Below are positions 31,101-39,119 of a stretch of DNA of 64,000 bases, in pieces. The stretch lies in assembly GCF_002081825.1 (NCBI RefSeq), contig NZ_MUKU01000021.1, forward strand, positions 20,967 through 84,966, in the 5' to 3' direction. Origin of the DNA: Chromobacterium haemolyticum. GTDB taxonomy: Bacteria; Pseudomonadota; Gammaproteobacteria; Burkholderiales; Chromobacteriaceae. The notes beneath the pieces were generated by a model. That model made no database searches, was not told the origin of the DNA, and worked only from the letters and a program-made list of their open reading frames with translations. The stretch's first letter is position 1; each line of letters opens with the position of its first letter. Both the position numbers and the translations under genes were made by a program.

Positions 31101-31656
31101 CCGCGATGCGGTGTTCAGTCTCGCGGCGGCGCTCCTTGTACTTGGACACGCCGGCGGCTTCTTCCAGATAGGCGCGCAGTTCTTCCGGGCGCGCCTCGAT
31201 AATCCGGGAGATCATGCCCTGCTCGATCACCGCGTAGCCGCGCGCGCCCACGCCGGTGCCGAGGAAAAGATCCGTGATGTCGCGGCGACGCACTTGCTGG
31301 TTGTTGATGAAGTAGCTGGATTCGCCCTGGCGGGTCAGCACCCGCTTGATCGCCACTTCCGCGTACTGGCCCCAGGCGCCTGTGAGCGCGCCGTCGCCGT
31401 TGTCGAATACCAGTTCCACCGAGGCGCGGCTGACCGGCTTGCGCGTGGACGAACCGTTGAAGATCACGTCCTGCATCGATTCGCCTCGCAGTTGCTTGGC
31501 CGAGGACTCGCCCAGCACCCAGCGCACCGCGTCTATCACATTGGACTTACCGCAGCCATTGGGGCCGATCACCGCCACCAGTTGACCGGGCACGGCAATG
31601 CTGGTGGGATCGACGAATGACTTGAAACCGGCAAGCTTGATGTGGGTGAGACGCAA
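28171..31656 (-). CDS. smc: Chromosome segregation protein SMC
   Basis: A 1161-aa condensin ATPase that compacts and segregates the chromosome. N-terminal Walker A IGPNGCGKSNVIDAVRW near residue 30; two long coiled coils around a hinge near 510-640; C-terminal signature LSGGEKALTAMSLVFS and Walker B FCLLDEVDAPLDDAN. The start is TTG at 31656 (reads MRLTHIKLAGFKSF), 6 bases after GAGGA, which restores the family length; the open frame runs 52 codons further without homology. Confidence 0.95.
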   Translation of the reverse strand: MRLTHIKLAGFKSFVDPTSIAVPGQLVAVIGPNGCGKSNVIDAVRWVLGESSAKQLRGESMQDVIFNGSSTRKPVSRASVELVFDNGDGALTGAWGQYAEVAIKRVLTRQGESSYFINNQQVRRRDITDLFLGTGVGARGYAVIEQGMISRIIEARPEELRAYLEEAAGVSKYKERRRETEHRIADTRANLERIADLRQELERQVERLSEQAEVAAQYHDLRGALTHKQNLLALARREEAARNEAAARGELARIETEEAALEAAVTHVEAESETVRESHFAASDEVHEAQQRLFEANAQLARLEEAQRHREQNRARVDRELGAVRTERQVLAESRGQVKAELDDWLPRREEAQMRLEEAQMTLEDGADELPTAEAEYRAIEQQLNGLTAQQAKLSRDRDLARQNGEHQRRNLEQLSGREDALRRELSDLNLPDQERQQAAAAEVARARGALETVRGRLVADEAKQADLAAEREKLDEQLAALRGEQARAEAEAAALAGMLAREAASEQLDGWLQRRGLAEAPQLWQSLQVEPKWQAALEAALGERLAARAAALSGELPPAALALADGATVRDWEAERSWPTLLQQVRAAQPFQAALQDWLAGVYLAGSLDEALALREQLPAGACLLTPEGHRVYAASLCLHAEAGGDGLMARKALLEAAQSRLETLLPEIDALQRRRESLQSRGGMLAEAVRAQKGALTRLEAELNAATLEHVKLDQAARQGAARLSAIEAERRRIADEGELARQSIAEAEMLGEETALTLEELTVQLEDMRVDRLNAETGLQLARNKTRDAERMLHEIKLEMSTAEQKVAELARRGRELDERDQQLAERLETLAEEAEAVEEAVPEEALQLALAEREQREHSLGAVRDRLNGLTEKLRELTHQQQQANAALPALREARSDWLLKHQEARLAMERFAEELASAGADEAALMADLSEAVKPNALAAEIARLARALEGLGAVNLAALEELDEARKRGDYLANQSEDLNQAMATLEEAIAKIDGETREMLQATYDAVNTKMREFFPTLFGGGRAELVLTGEDLLDAGVQIIAQPPGKKNSTIHLLSGGEKALTAMSLVFSLFSLNPAPFCLLDEVDAPLDDANTSRFCDLVKQMSERTQFLYISHNRLTMEMAEQLVGVTMQEQGVSRIVAVDIVEALKMRETA

Positions 31657-31789
31657 GATGTCCTCGCAATGGCTGGGCGAAAATCGGCATTTTAGCAGTT
31701 GCCCGCGCCAGGCGCGCGTCGCGCGCGGACCTGTTGCGCGTCGCGCAGCCGCATCTACCCAGGCAGCCCACTTATGCCATAATGGCCGC

Positions 31790-32353
31790 ATGGAACCGCT
31801 ATCGTTGTCCAATCAATTCTTGATCGCCATGCCCAATATGGCGGACCCGCTGTTCTCTCGCTCGCTGGTCTTCGTCTGCGAGCACGGCGAGCACGGTGCC
31901 ATGGGCCTGATCATCAACAAGCCTTCCGGCATCGCCATGGCGCAGTTGTTCGATCAGATCGATCTGCCGCTGGACGGCGACTCGCTCCGTGCCGAGCCGG
32001 TCTACTTCGGCGGCCCGGTGCAGCCGGACCGGGGCTTCGTGCTGCACATGCCGGTGGGCAATTGGCAGTCCAGCCTGCTGGTCACCGACGACATCGCGCT
32101 GACCACGTCCAAGGACGTGCTGATGGCGGTGTCCGAAAACCACAAGCAGCCGGACCGCATGCTGATCACTCTGGGCTACTCCGGCTGGAGCGCCGGTCAG
32201 CTGGAACAGGAGATCGCCGACAACGGCTGGCTGACGGTGCCTGCTCGGCCTGACATCATCTTCGGCCTGCCTTGCGAGGAGCGCTACGACGCCGCCATGG
32301 CTCTGCTGGGCTTCGACCCCTCCCTATTGTCCACGGATGTCGGCCATGCCTGA
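31790..32353 (+). CDS. YqgE/AlgH family protein
   Basis: A 187-aa cytoplasmic protein of unknown biochemical role. Family pattern: [20 protein letters not shown] at the start, [11 protein letters not shown] near 35, [16 protein letters not shown] near 70, and [15 protein letters not shown] near 125. CATAAT (31778-31783) would place the transcript start close to the ATG. It overlaps ruvX by 8 bases; the yqgE-ruvX pair is widely conserved. It is divergent from smc. Confidence 0.93.
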   Translation: MEPLSLSNQFLIAMPNMADPLFSRSLVFVCEHGEHGAMGLIINKPSGIAMAQLFDQIDLPLDGDSLRAEPVYFGGPVQPDRGFVLHMPVGNWQSSLLVTDDIALTTSKDVLMAVSENHKQPDRMLITLGYSGWSAGQLEQEIADNGWLTVPARPDIIFGLPCEERYDAAMALLGFDPSLLSTDVGHA

Positions 32354-32774
32354 AGGTTGCGCCCTGGCATTCGATTTCGGCGAGCGCCGCATCGGCGTCG
32401 CCGTCGGGGACACCCTGCTCGGCATTCCCCACCCGCTCATCACCATAGACACGGAAATCAACGACGCGCGCTTCGCCGCCATAACCGCCTTAATCGCGGA
32501 ATGGCGACCAGCGCAATTGGTAGTGGGGCTGCCGATGCACATCGACGGCACCGAACACCAGATGACGCAGCTGGCTCGCCGCTTCGCCAACCGGCTCAAG
32601 GGACGCTACGGCCTGCCGGTGTGGCTGGTGGACGAACGGCTGACCTCGGTGGTGGCCGAATCCATGCTGGAAGAAGCCGGCGTGCGCGGCCGCAAGCAGA
32701 AGCCGGCGCTGGATCAGGTGGCGGCCCAGGCCATCCTGCAAACCTGGTTCGAGCACCCCGGCCAAGCCGTCTGA
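32346..32774 (+). CDS. ruvX: Holliday junction resolvase-like / pre-16S rRNA nuclease RuvX (YqgF)
   Basis: A 142-aa RNase H-fold protein. Catalytic Asp in [16 protein letters not shown], then [23 protein letters not shown] and a C-terminal DQVAAQAIL with the last acidic residue. E. coli YqgF is essential and processes the 5' end of 16S rRNA. ATG 32346 (overlap ATGCCTGA with yqgE) is preferred; ATG 32337 would add three residues. Confidence 0.93.
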   Translation: MPEGCALAFDFGERRIGVAVGDTLLGIPHPLITIDTEINDARFAAITALIAEWRPAQLVVGLPMHIDGTEHQMTQLARRFANRLKGRYGLPVWLVDERLTSVVAESMLEEAGVRGRKQKPALDQVAAQAILQTWFEHPGQAV

Positions 32775-32781
32775 ATCCATC

Positions 32782-33300
32782 ATGAAATTCTCGCCGCAAG
32801 CCCGGGTCAGCGCGCTGATGCTGGCCTTTCTCGCCAGCCTGCTGGGCTTGATCGCGGTCTTGCTGACGCCCAGCCATCAATTGCGCGAATGGCGCAGCGC
32901 GCCGGGCCACGTGGAGAGCAGCCGCATGCTGGTGGAGTCCAGCCCCGAGCATCCCGACCAACTTTACTGGCAACCCCATGTGCAATACCTGTACACGGTG
33001 CGCGGCCAGGTCTATCACAGCGACCGGCTGTTCGCCGTCGACAACGCGCTGCCCGGCGACCGCAGCAACGCCGACGACCTGACGCGGCGCTTTCCCGCCG
33101 ACAAGGCGATCACCGTCTACTACAACCCGCGCAGCCCCGCCGAGTCCGTACTGATCAAGGGCGGCGACAGCGATATCGGCAGCGCCAAATTCATCCTGGC
33201 GGCGTTGAGCGCGCTGTTCGGCTGGGCGCTGCTGTATAGGCTTAGGGCCAAGCTGCCGCTGCCGCGCCGACGCATTCACCGAAACGCCCGTTCCCCATGA
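32782..33300 (+). CDS. DUF3592 membrane protein, paralogue 1
   Basis: A 172-aa protein with an N-terminal membrane helix (ALMLAFLASLLGLIAVLL), a periplasmic beta-rich core and a C-terminal helix (FILAALSALFGWALLY). The core shows DUF3592 hallmarks: WRSAPGHVESS, VQYLYTVRGQVYHSDRL, VYYNPRSPAESVL. Function unknown. It overlaps the next gene by 4 bases (ATGA). Confidence 0.8.
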   Translation: MKFSPQARVSALMLAFLASLLGLIAVLLTPSHQLREWRSAPGHVESSRMLVESSPEHPDQLYWQPHVQYLYTVRGQVYHSDRLFAVDNALPGDRSNADDLTRRFPADKAITVYYNPRSPAESVLIKGGDSDIGSAKFILAALSALFGWALLYRLRAKLPLPRRRIHRNARSP

Positions 33301-33752
33301 GCGAAAAAGTCATCGCCCTCTTGGTCATCGCCATCGGCTTGGCCATTTCCGTCTATCTGTGGCAGCAGTCCGCCAAAGCCCAGCAGGCTTCCGCTTGGCC
33401 CAGCGTCGTCGGCAAGATCGTCTCCAGCGAAGTGGACTGGCGCCATGCGCGCGGCGGCGACAGCTCGGACCGCAGGGAATTCCGCGCCGTCGTGCGCTAT
33501 GAATACCTCGTGGCCGGCAGCGTACGCCACGCCGAGCGGCTGCGCTTTCCCAACCCCGGCTACGGCGGCAGTGATCAACAAGCGCTAGAGATCGTGCAGC
33601 GCTACCCGGCGGGCCAAGCCGTACAGGTGTTCTACAATCCGCAAAATCCCGAAGAAGCCTGCCTGGAGCCGGGCAAACATTGGTCGGCGTGGCTGGCGCA
33701 AGCCGTGGGCGCGCTGGTGGCCCTTGTCGGCTTATGGCTGCTGCAACGTTAA
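33297..33752 (+). CDS. DUF3592 membrane protein, paralogue 2
   Basis: A 151-aa protein with the same design: membrane helix (IALLVIAIGLAISVYLW), core with SVVGKIVSSEVDW, VRYEYLVAGSVRHAERL and VFYNPQNPEEACLEPG, and a final helix (GALVALVGLWLL). It is clearly related to the previous protein, so this is a tandem duplication. The two probably act together. Function unknown. Confidence 0.8.
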   Translation: MSEKVIALLVIAIGLAISVYLWQQSAKAQQASAWPSVVGKIVSSEVDWRHARGGDSSDRREFRAVVRYEYLVAGSVRHAERLRFPNPGYGGSDQQALEIVQRYPAGQAVQVFYNPQNPEEACLEPGKHWSAWLAQAVGALVALVGLWLLQR

Positions 33753-33799
33753 AACCAGCCCCCTCCCCTGTTCGCCGCTAAAACTGTCCACCTGGACAT

Positions 33800-33817
33800 G
33801 TCATTACAAAGTCATTA
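33800..33817 (+). promoter_or_regulatory. Direct repeats, candidate OmpR/PhoB-type regulator site
   Basis: GTCATTA (33800-33806) and GTCATTA (33811-33817) are repeated with an 11-base period, preceded by A/T as in Pho boxes. They lie about 108 bases before the sensor kinase start. ATGACA and GTCACA follow at 33871-33887. The tandem 11-base spacing suits a dimer of an OmpR-family regulator, perhaps the one encoded at 35816. Confidence 0.5.
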
Positions 33818-33924
33818 TTTATTACGCTAGCGGTGCCTGTTTTAATTTTTTGCGTAAGCACTGACAAAAAATGACATTGCCGTCACAATGTCGCCCCAAC
33901 CCCGTATTTCGAGCTATTGTCCCG

Positions 33925-35838
33925 ATGACACGCGCGCTGTCGATACTCTTGCTGTGCCTGCTGTTAATGGGAGGCGCCGCTCACGCCGGCTTCCAGACCT
34001 TCAGCGAGCGGGACGCCGGCGTCTATTGCTCCGCCGACGCAGGACTGGACATAGACCGCGTCGCCAGCGCCGGCTGGCAGACGCGTTTCCAGCCGCTGCC
34101 GGACGGCAAACTGGCGCGCGGCTACGGCCACGACACCTGCTGGCTACGGCTCGAACTTCATGATTTACCGCCACGACCTTGGCTGGAATTGATTCCCAGC
34201 TATTTGGCGCGCTTAACCTTATTCCAGCCCCTGCCCAACGGCGGCTGGCAAGGGCAGCGCATCGGTTCCTGGCTGCCGATGTCCGCTATGGAGCTGCCGT
34301 TGATGGCGGCCAGCTTTCCCCTGCAGGCCCGCGAGCAGACTGTGTTCATCAAGATCCAGTCGCTGGCTCTGAACGCGCAGCCGCGCCTGTGGAGCGAGCC
34401 GGATCTGGTCGCCCACAACAATCAGCGCCTGCTGCAATTGGGTCTGATCTACGGCTATATGCTCACCATGGTGCTGATCGCGCTGGCGGCCTGGCTGATC
34501 ACCCGCCAAGCGCAGCACGCCAAGCTGTTCGGCTACATCCTGGCGGTGGCCTGCCATCGATTCGCCACCGACGGCATGGCCCGCCTGCTGCTGTTTCCGG
34601 AACAGCCCAAGATCGCGCTGCTATGCAATTACGTCGGCCTGGGCGCCGCCGTCATCCTGGGTTGCGCTTACTTCGCCCATCTGCTGGAGCTGAAGCGAGA
34701 CTACCCGCGCACCTATCGGCTATATCAACTGCAGGCCGCCACCGGCGCAGCCACGGTGCTGTGCGCGCTGTTCTGGCCGTTTGGCCTGGCCTACAGCATT
34801 CCGGTCACGCTTTACGCCATCATCGTCATCAATCTGCTTACCCTGCCGGTTTGCTGGCGGCTGTGGCGGCGCAACGGCAGCGGCGATCGCCTGATCGCGC
34901 TGCACCTGCCCACCAATCTGGCGCTCAACATCCCCGCTCTGTTATTGCATCTGGGACATATTCCTTATCAATCCTGGATCCAGGAATACGGCCGGCTGGC
35001 CGATCTGCCGCCCATCACCCTGCTCTACATCGGCCTGTTCCTGCGCATGCGCACGCTGGAGCGCGAGCGCATCGACGCCCTGCATCAGGCCAGCCAGGCC
35101 CAGGCTGACAGCCTGCGCCAACGAGAGGCTCGCGAGGAACAGGCAGACCTGCTGGCAATGATCACCCATGAAATCCGCACTCCAGTAGCCATCATCGACG
35201 CCGCCAGCAGCAGCTTGCGCCTGCTGGAGGAGGACGCGCCGGCGCCGACGGTGCTGGCTCAGCGCCAGGCCCGCCACGAACGCATCCAACGCGCCTTGCA
35301 GCGCATGCAGGAATTGATGCTGCTGGCCGAGCAGCATGGCCGTGCCGGCATGATCGACTCCGGGCTGCATAAACAATCGCTGGACTTGCTGGAACTGACC
35401 CGGCAAACGCTGGAGCACCTGGAAAACAACGCTCAAGGCCGTTTCTGGCTGCAAAGCGGCGGAGCGCGCATGCCGCTCTACGGCGACGCGCAGCTGCTGT
35501 CGGTGCTGTTGCAGAACCTGATGGAGAACGCTTTGAAATACGCGCACCCGGACACGCCCATTCAGATCGGCGTCCACCGCCTAGCCGACCGCGTCGTCTG
35601 GCAAATCAGCGACCACGGCCCCGGCATCGCGCCGGGCCAGGAAGAAGCGATTTTCCAGCGCTTCACCCGGCTGGCGGAGACCAGCAACCGTCCCGGCTTG
35701 GGACTAGGCCTCCATCTGGCGCGGCGCATCGCCGTTCAGCACGGCGGCGAACTGGGTCTGGACCCCAACTGGCCGCACGGCGCCAGTTTCATCTTGCATC
35801 TACCGAAAGCCGCTCATGACGCACATAGCCTTGCTTGA
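33925..35838 (+). CDS. Sensor histidine kinase with 7TMR-DISM input module
   Basis: A 637-aa inner-membrane kinase. ATG 33925 gives a clean signal peptide (MTRALSILLLCLLLMGGAAHA). Residues 22-170 form a periplasmic DISM-type beta domain; residues 170-375 have seven hydrophobic helices; then a coiled coil, the phospho-acceptor His in MITHEIRTP near 415, and an ATPase domain with NLMENALKYA, SDHGPGIAP and GLGLGLHLARR. It phosphorylates the response regulator that overlaps its 3' end. The signal is unknown; 7TMR-DISM modules sense diverse small molecules. An upstream ATG (33871) would hide the signal peptide. Confidence 0.88.
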   Translation: MTRALSILLLCLLLMGGAAHAGFQTFSERDAGVYCSADAGLDIDRVASAGWQTRFQPLPDGKLARGYGHDTCWLRLELHDLPPRPWLELIPSYLARLTLFQPLPNGGWQGQRIGSWLPMSAMELPLMAASFPLQAREQTVFIKIQSLALNAQPRLWSEPDLVAHNNQRLLQLGLIYGYMLTMVLIALAAWLITRQAQHAKLFGYILAVACHRFATDGMARLLLFPEQPKIALLCNYVGLGAAVILGCAYFAHLLELKRDYPRTYRLYQLQAATGAATVLCALFWPFGLAYSIPVTLYAIIVINLLTLPVCWRLWRRNGSGDRLIALHLPTNLALNIPALLLHLGHIPYQSWIQEYGRLADLPPITLLYIGLFLRMRTLERERIDALHQASQAQADSLRQREAREEQADLLAMITHEIRTPVAIIDAASSSLRLLEEDAPAPTVLAQRQARHERIQRALQRMQELMLLAEQHGRAGMIDSGLHKQSLDLLELTRQTLEHLENNAQGRFWLQSGGARMPLYGDAQLLSVLLQNLMENALKYAHPDTPIQIGVHRLADRVVWQISDHGPGIAPGQEEAIFQRFTRLAETSNRPGLGLGLHLARRIAVQHGGELGLDPNWPHGASFILHLPKAAHDAHSLA

Positions 35839-36502
35839 AGACAATCCAGACCTGCGCGAAGAGCTGCTGTTCCAACTCAAGCGCTGCGGCTATCAAGCCA
35901 CCGGCCTGGCCTGCGGCCAGGAGTTGGAGCGGCACTTGGCCGAGCATCCCTGCCGCTTGCTGATTCTGGATCTGGGCTTGCCCGATATCGACGGCATGGC
36001 GCTTAGCCGGAGGCTGCGCGCCAGCCACCCCGGCCTGGGACAAGTCATGCTCACCGCGCGCGGCGCGCTGGACGACAAGGTTCAAGGCTTGCAGCAAGGC
36101 GCCGACGCCTATCTGGTCAAGCCCACGCCGCTGGCGGAATTGCTGGCCACGCTGGCCAGCGTGCTGCGGCGGCTGGACGGCGACGCGGCGGAACGCGCCG
36201 CCGGATGGCGCTACCACGCCGCCAACCGCATGCTGACCGCGCCCAACGGCCTGCAGTTGCACCTGACCCACGCGGAGCACCAAGTGCTGAGCGCAATGCT
36301 GCGGCGCGCGCCGGAACCGGCGCACCGCCGCGAATTGGCGGAAGCGCTGGGGGTCAATTACCTGCACTACGATGAACGCCGGCTGGAAACCCTGATCAGC
36401 CGGCTGCGTCGCAAACTCAGCGGCATCGCGCCGCAGCACAATCCCATTCTGGCGGCCAGGGGCGTGGGCTATGGGTTCAGCGAGCCCTGCCAACCGCTCT
36501 AA
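35816..36502 (+). CDS. OmpR-family response regulator
   Basis: A 228-aa regulator. Receiver domain with acidic ALLEDN, phosphorylated Asp in LLILDLGLPD (near residue 51), Thr in MLTARG and Lys in LVKPTP; C-terminal winged helix with LTHAEHQVLSAMLRR, RRLETLISRLRRKL and RGVGYGF. The overlap of 23 bases with the kinase gene shows that they form a pair. It may bind the 11-base-spaced repeats at 33800. Confidence 0.93.
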   Translation: MTHIALLEDNPDLREELLFQLKRCGYQATGLACGQELERHLAEHPCRLLILDLGLPDIDGMALSRRLRASHPGLGQVMLTARGALDDKVQGLQQGADAYLVKPTPLAELLATLASVLRRLDGDAAERAAGWRYHAANRMLTAPNGLQLHLTHAEHQVLSAMLRRAPEPAHRRELAEALGVNYLHYDERRLETLISRLRRKLSGIAPQHNPILAARGVGYGFSEPCQPL

Positions 36503-36507
36503 GCCGG

Positions 36508-36537
36508 CAAAAAAACGCGGCCCGGAATCGGGCCGCG
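36508..36537 (-). terminator. Intrinsic terminator of the rbgA transcript
   Basis: Read on -: CGCGGCCCG, loop ATTC, CGGGCCGCG, then a run of T (36508-36515 are A on +). It may also stop the convergent response-regulator transcript. Confidence 0.85.
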
Positions 36538-36565
36538 CATGGGCGGAGCGAGAAGGGACGCCGAC

Positions 36566-37501
36566 TCAACGGCGGCCGGATTTCTTGCTGTCCCTCTCCT
36601 GTTGCCTGGCTTCGCGCTCCGCGGCGCGGATAGCGGCCAACTCCTTGGCCCGCTTTTCCCACGCCAGCCATTCAGCCGGGCGTTCCAGCGTGATGCGGCC
36701 GATATTGCCGTCGCGAAAATCGGTCAGCACGATCTCGGCCGCCTTTTGCACATTGATCTTGCCGCCGGACTGCACCGCGCCGCGCTTGCGGCCTATCATT
36801 TCCAGCACCTGCCAGTCCTGCTGGCCGGCGATATCGTCCAGCTTGTAGCGCGCGGTCAATTCCGGCGCATAGTGCTGGAGCAGATACTTCAGCAGCTCCA
36901 GCGCCACCTCTTCCTCGTCCATCGCATTGCGGCCCACCGCGCCGCTGGCCGCCAGATTGTAGCCACCCTCTTCCACCTCGATCTTGGGCCACAGCATGCC
37001 TGGGGTGTCGAACAGCTCCACGTCGTCGGCCAGAATGATGCGCTGTTCGTTCTTGGTAACGCCCGGCATATTGCCGGTCTTGGCCACCTTGCGGCTGCTC
37101 ATGCTGTTGATCAACGTGGATTTGCCAACGTTGGGAATGCCGCAGATCAACACCCTCAGCGGCTTTTCCAGGCCGCCGCGCGTCGGCGCCAGCTCGCGGC
37201 AGGCCGCCACCAGCTTCTGCGCCGGCGCGCGTTCGCCGGCGTCCATGCCCAATGCCTGGGTGTTCTTCTTGGCGCGATACCATTCCAGCCACTGCAAAGT
37301 GGCGGCGGCGTCGGCCAGATCCTGCTTGTTCAGAATCATCAGCCGCGGCTTGCCCTTGGCCATGCGCGCCAGCATGGGATTGGCGCTGGAAGCCGGCAGT
37401 CGCGCGTCCAGCATCTCAATGACCACGTCGATGTCTTTCAATCGCTCGGCCACATCCTTGCGGGCCTTATTCATATGGCCGGGGAACCATTGGATTGCCA
37501 T
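36566..37501 (-). CDS. ylqF: Ribosome biogenesis GTPase RbgA/YlqF
   Basis: A 311-aa circularly permuted GTPase acting in 50S subunit assembly. The order of G motifs is G4 (LNKQDLAD near 57) before G1 (GIPNVGKSTLIN near 125), G2 (MPGVT) and G3 (DTPGMLWP near 170), typical of YlqF. The start MAIQWFPGHMNKA is the family start. The C-terminus is basic (QQERDSKKSGRR). DUF3820 lies 4 bases upstream. Confidence 0.94.
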   Translation of the reverse strand: MAIQWFPGHMNKARKDVAERLKDIDVVIEMLDARLPASSANPMLARMAKGKPRLMILNKQDLADAAATLQWLEWYRAKKNTQALGMDAGERAPAQKLVAACRELAPTRGGLEKPLRVLICGIPNVGKSTLINSMSSRKVAKTGNMPGVTKNEQRIILADDVELFDTPGMLWPKIEVEEGGYNLAASGAVGRNAMDEEEVALELLKYLLQHYAPELTARYKLDDIAGQQDWQVLEMIGRKRGAVQSGGKINVQKAAEIVLTDFRDGNIGRITLERPAEWLAWEKRAKELAAIRAAEREARQQERDSKKSGRR

Positions 37502-37505
37502 GCTT

Positions 37506-37718
37506 CTAGCGCTTTCTTATCGGATCAAGTAGATAGGTTAGACCATTATGGTCCAGCTCCTGCATCAATTGCAGCAGGCGGCCAATTTCGCCGGGGGGAA
37601 ATCCTTCGCGGGCGAACCAGTTCAGATAGTTGCCGGGCAGATCGCAGATCAGCGTGCCCTTGTGTTTGCCAAACGGCATGGCCCGGGTCACCAGGCTTTG
37701 CAAATCATCGGCTTGCAT
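37506..37718 (-). CDS. DUF3820 family small protein
   Basis: A 70-aa protein with the DUF3820 pattern: MPFGKHKGTLICDLPGNYLN, WFAREGFPPGEIG and a C-terminal NGLTYLLDPIR. It starts at ATG 37718 (MQADDLQ). Family members are sometimes labelled quorum-sensing-regulated virulence factor, but no function is established. It is 4 bases from rbgA, so it is co-transcribed. The 247 bases upstream show nothing convincing. Confidence 0.8.
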   Translation of the reverse strand: MQADDLQSLVTRAMPFGKHKGTLICDLPGNYLNWFAREGFPPGEIGRLLQLMQELDHNGLTYLLDPIRKR

Positions 37719-37965
37719 TGCGGCTCCCTTCAAGCAAGTTGCGCATTGTGCCAAAACCTCGGCGCTCTGACCATGCCCGTCGCCCGGCTCCGGCTTGACA
37801 TGGCGCAAACGCGGGCGGGGTTTAACTGGGGACGAGCAAGCACGGGGTTTAGCATGTAGGCGGCCTTCAAAAACCAGCGGCGTGCGCCGCCAATTTTCCG
37901 GTTCGCGCAGAACCCTTGCGGGCGCCGGGCATCATTCATGTCCGCGCCCGTCTTTTTTTACCGCG

Positions 37966-38304
37966 TTATTCCGGCATCGGCTTGCCGTCGTTGAAATTCA
38001 GGAAACCACGCACGATGCGGTAGACATACCACACCCAGGTGACGCCCAGGATCACGAAGCCCACCAGGATCCAGGCCAGCGCCACGCCCAACACAGTGCC
38101 GAGCAAGGCCCACCAGAAAGTGCGGATCTGCCAACTGAAATGGCTCTCATAGCGCGTGCCGCGCGCATCGTCTCGCTTGACGTAGTTGATGATGACCGCC
38201 ACCAAGCCGGTCAGGCCGACAAACAGGCTGATTGCCTGCAGGATATAGACCACCAGGGTCAGATTATTCAGTTTGCGTTCGTCTTCTTGCGTGATCACGT
38301 CCAT
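37966..38304 (-). CDS. DUF4870 membrane protein
   Basis: A 112-aa protein with three hydrophobic helices: LVVYILQAISLFVGLTGLVAV, FWWALLGTVLGVALAWILVG, and VILGVTWVWYVYRIVRGF. The pattern EDERKLNNLTLVVYIL and ESHFSWQIRTFWW is that of DUF4870 proteins. Three ATGs (38313, 38310, 38304) follow GGGGAGG; the last has the best spacing. Function unknown. Confidence 0.75.
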   Translation of the reverse strand: MDVITQEDERKLNNLTLVVYILQAISLFVGLTGLVAVIINYVKRDDARGTRYESHFSWQIRTFWWALLGTVLGVALAWILVGFVILGVTWVWYVYRIVRGFLNFNDGKPMPE

Positions 38305-38344
38305 CGACATCATGCCTCCCCGGCTCAAAATTTATGCAAAACAA

Positions 38345-38914
38345 TTAACAAGATACCCTAGCCAGCAGCGCTTGCAAGCGCTGCTCGCAATGCCGCGTCA
38401 ACGCCGCCTCCGCCCTGCCGCCGGCCAAAGCCAGCGCCACTTCGGCACTGCGGCTCCAGGCCTGCAGGCAGGATTCGCCGCCGGCGTCCGCCACCAGGAT
38501 GGGCAGCGCTGGCGCAAACGGCTGGCCGGTCTGTTCGGACCACGCGCGGCAGCGACGGTTCGCCAGGTCCAGCAGGGAAAAGCTCTCCGCCGTCACCAAC
38601 ACATGGCTGAGACCCAGCAGCAGAATGCGCGCCGCCAGCCAATCCGCCGCATCGGCCAGCCGCGCCGACGTCTCCCCGCTCCGTTCGCGCCAGCGTTGCG
38701 CCGCCAGCAGCATGGCCATCGCGCGCAGTTGCGGCAAACGGCTTTCCAGCACGCCGCCGTCGCGTCGCGCGGCAGCCATCCACGCGGCGTCCGGCGCCGG
38801 GTGATTGGCGTAGCGCTCGCCGTCGGTCAACACTCTCACCGGCACGGCGTCGCTGGGACACAACAGGGACCAAGACTGGCGCGCGATTTGCGCGGCATCG
38901 CTGACTTCATTCAT
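38345..38914 (-). CDS. Hypothetical protein behind an aromatic-leader attenuator
   Basis: A 189-aa soluble, mostly helical, Ala/Leu/Arg-rich protein. I do not recognise the family and see no catalytic motif; notable are several Trp residues (QSWSLLCP, AAWMAA, CRAWSEQTG) and Cys residues. A strong AGGAGGT precedes the ATG. Upstream lie a leader peptide rich in Phe/Tyr/Trp codons and a terminator (38971-39004), so expression may rise when aromatic amino acids run short. This links the gene to aromatic metabolism by inference only. Confidence 0.75.
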   Translation of the reverse strand: MNEVSDAAQIARQSWSLLCPSDAVPVRVLTDGERYANHPAPDAAWMAAARRDGGVLESRLPQLRAMAMLLAAQRWRERSGETSARLADAADWLAARILLLGLSHVLVTAESFSLLDLANRRCRAWSEQTGQPFAPALPILVADAGGESCLQAWSRSAEVALALAGGRAEAALTRHCEQRLQALLARVSC

Positions 38915-38970
38915 GGAACGGACCTCCTAGGGTCTGGCCTGGCTTCCGGAGGTCATGTATTTCGGGGAGG

Positions 38971-39004
38971 AAAAACAAATGCCGCCGGTAGCGCGGCGGC
39001 ATTT
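38971..39004 (-). terminator. Attenuator terminator upstream of the hypothetical gene
   Basis: Read on -: AAATGCCGCCG, a 6-base loop, CGGCGGCATTT, then GTTTTT. The 5' arm (GCCGCCG) can instead pair with CGGCGGC in the leader peptide coding region (near 39062-39068), giving an antiterminator. The sequence ACCGGCGGC occurs both in the leader and in the 3' arm of the terminator. Confidence 0.75.
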
Positions 39005-39029
39005 ATCGGGAATCTTTACTAGTGCTGGA

Positions 39030-39119
39030 TCAATCTTTCAGTTCACAGCCATCCCTTGGCGCCGCCGGTGTGCGGTACCAATAAAAATAGCTGTTGAAGA
39101 AGGAGAAAGATTGAGTCAT
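39030..39119 (-). CDS. Aromatic-rich leader peptide (attenuation)
   Basis: A 29-codon frame, MTQSFSFFNSYFYWYRTP then AAPRDGCELKD and stop. Eight of 13 consecutive residues are Phe, Tyr or Trp (FSFFNSYFYWY). An in-frame ATG at 39128 would add three residues. A TTGACA hexamer lies at 39151-39156 on -. The stop codon is 26 bases before the terminator. This arrangement equals that of known attenuator leaders such as those of phe and trp operons. The ribosome stalled at these codons would free the CGGCGGC segment for antitermination. Confidence 0.65.
   Translation of the reverse strand: MTQSFSFFNSYFYWYRTPAAPRDGCELKD

Noticed and set aside
29734..31620. 628-codon open frame on + inside smc
   Set aside because: Antisense to the SMC coiled coil, without motifs of its own; SMC is certain.
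33871..33924. Longer start of the sensor kinase
   Set aside because: The extra 18 residues would bury a clear signal peptide that starts at 33925.
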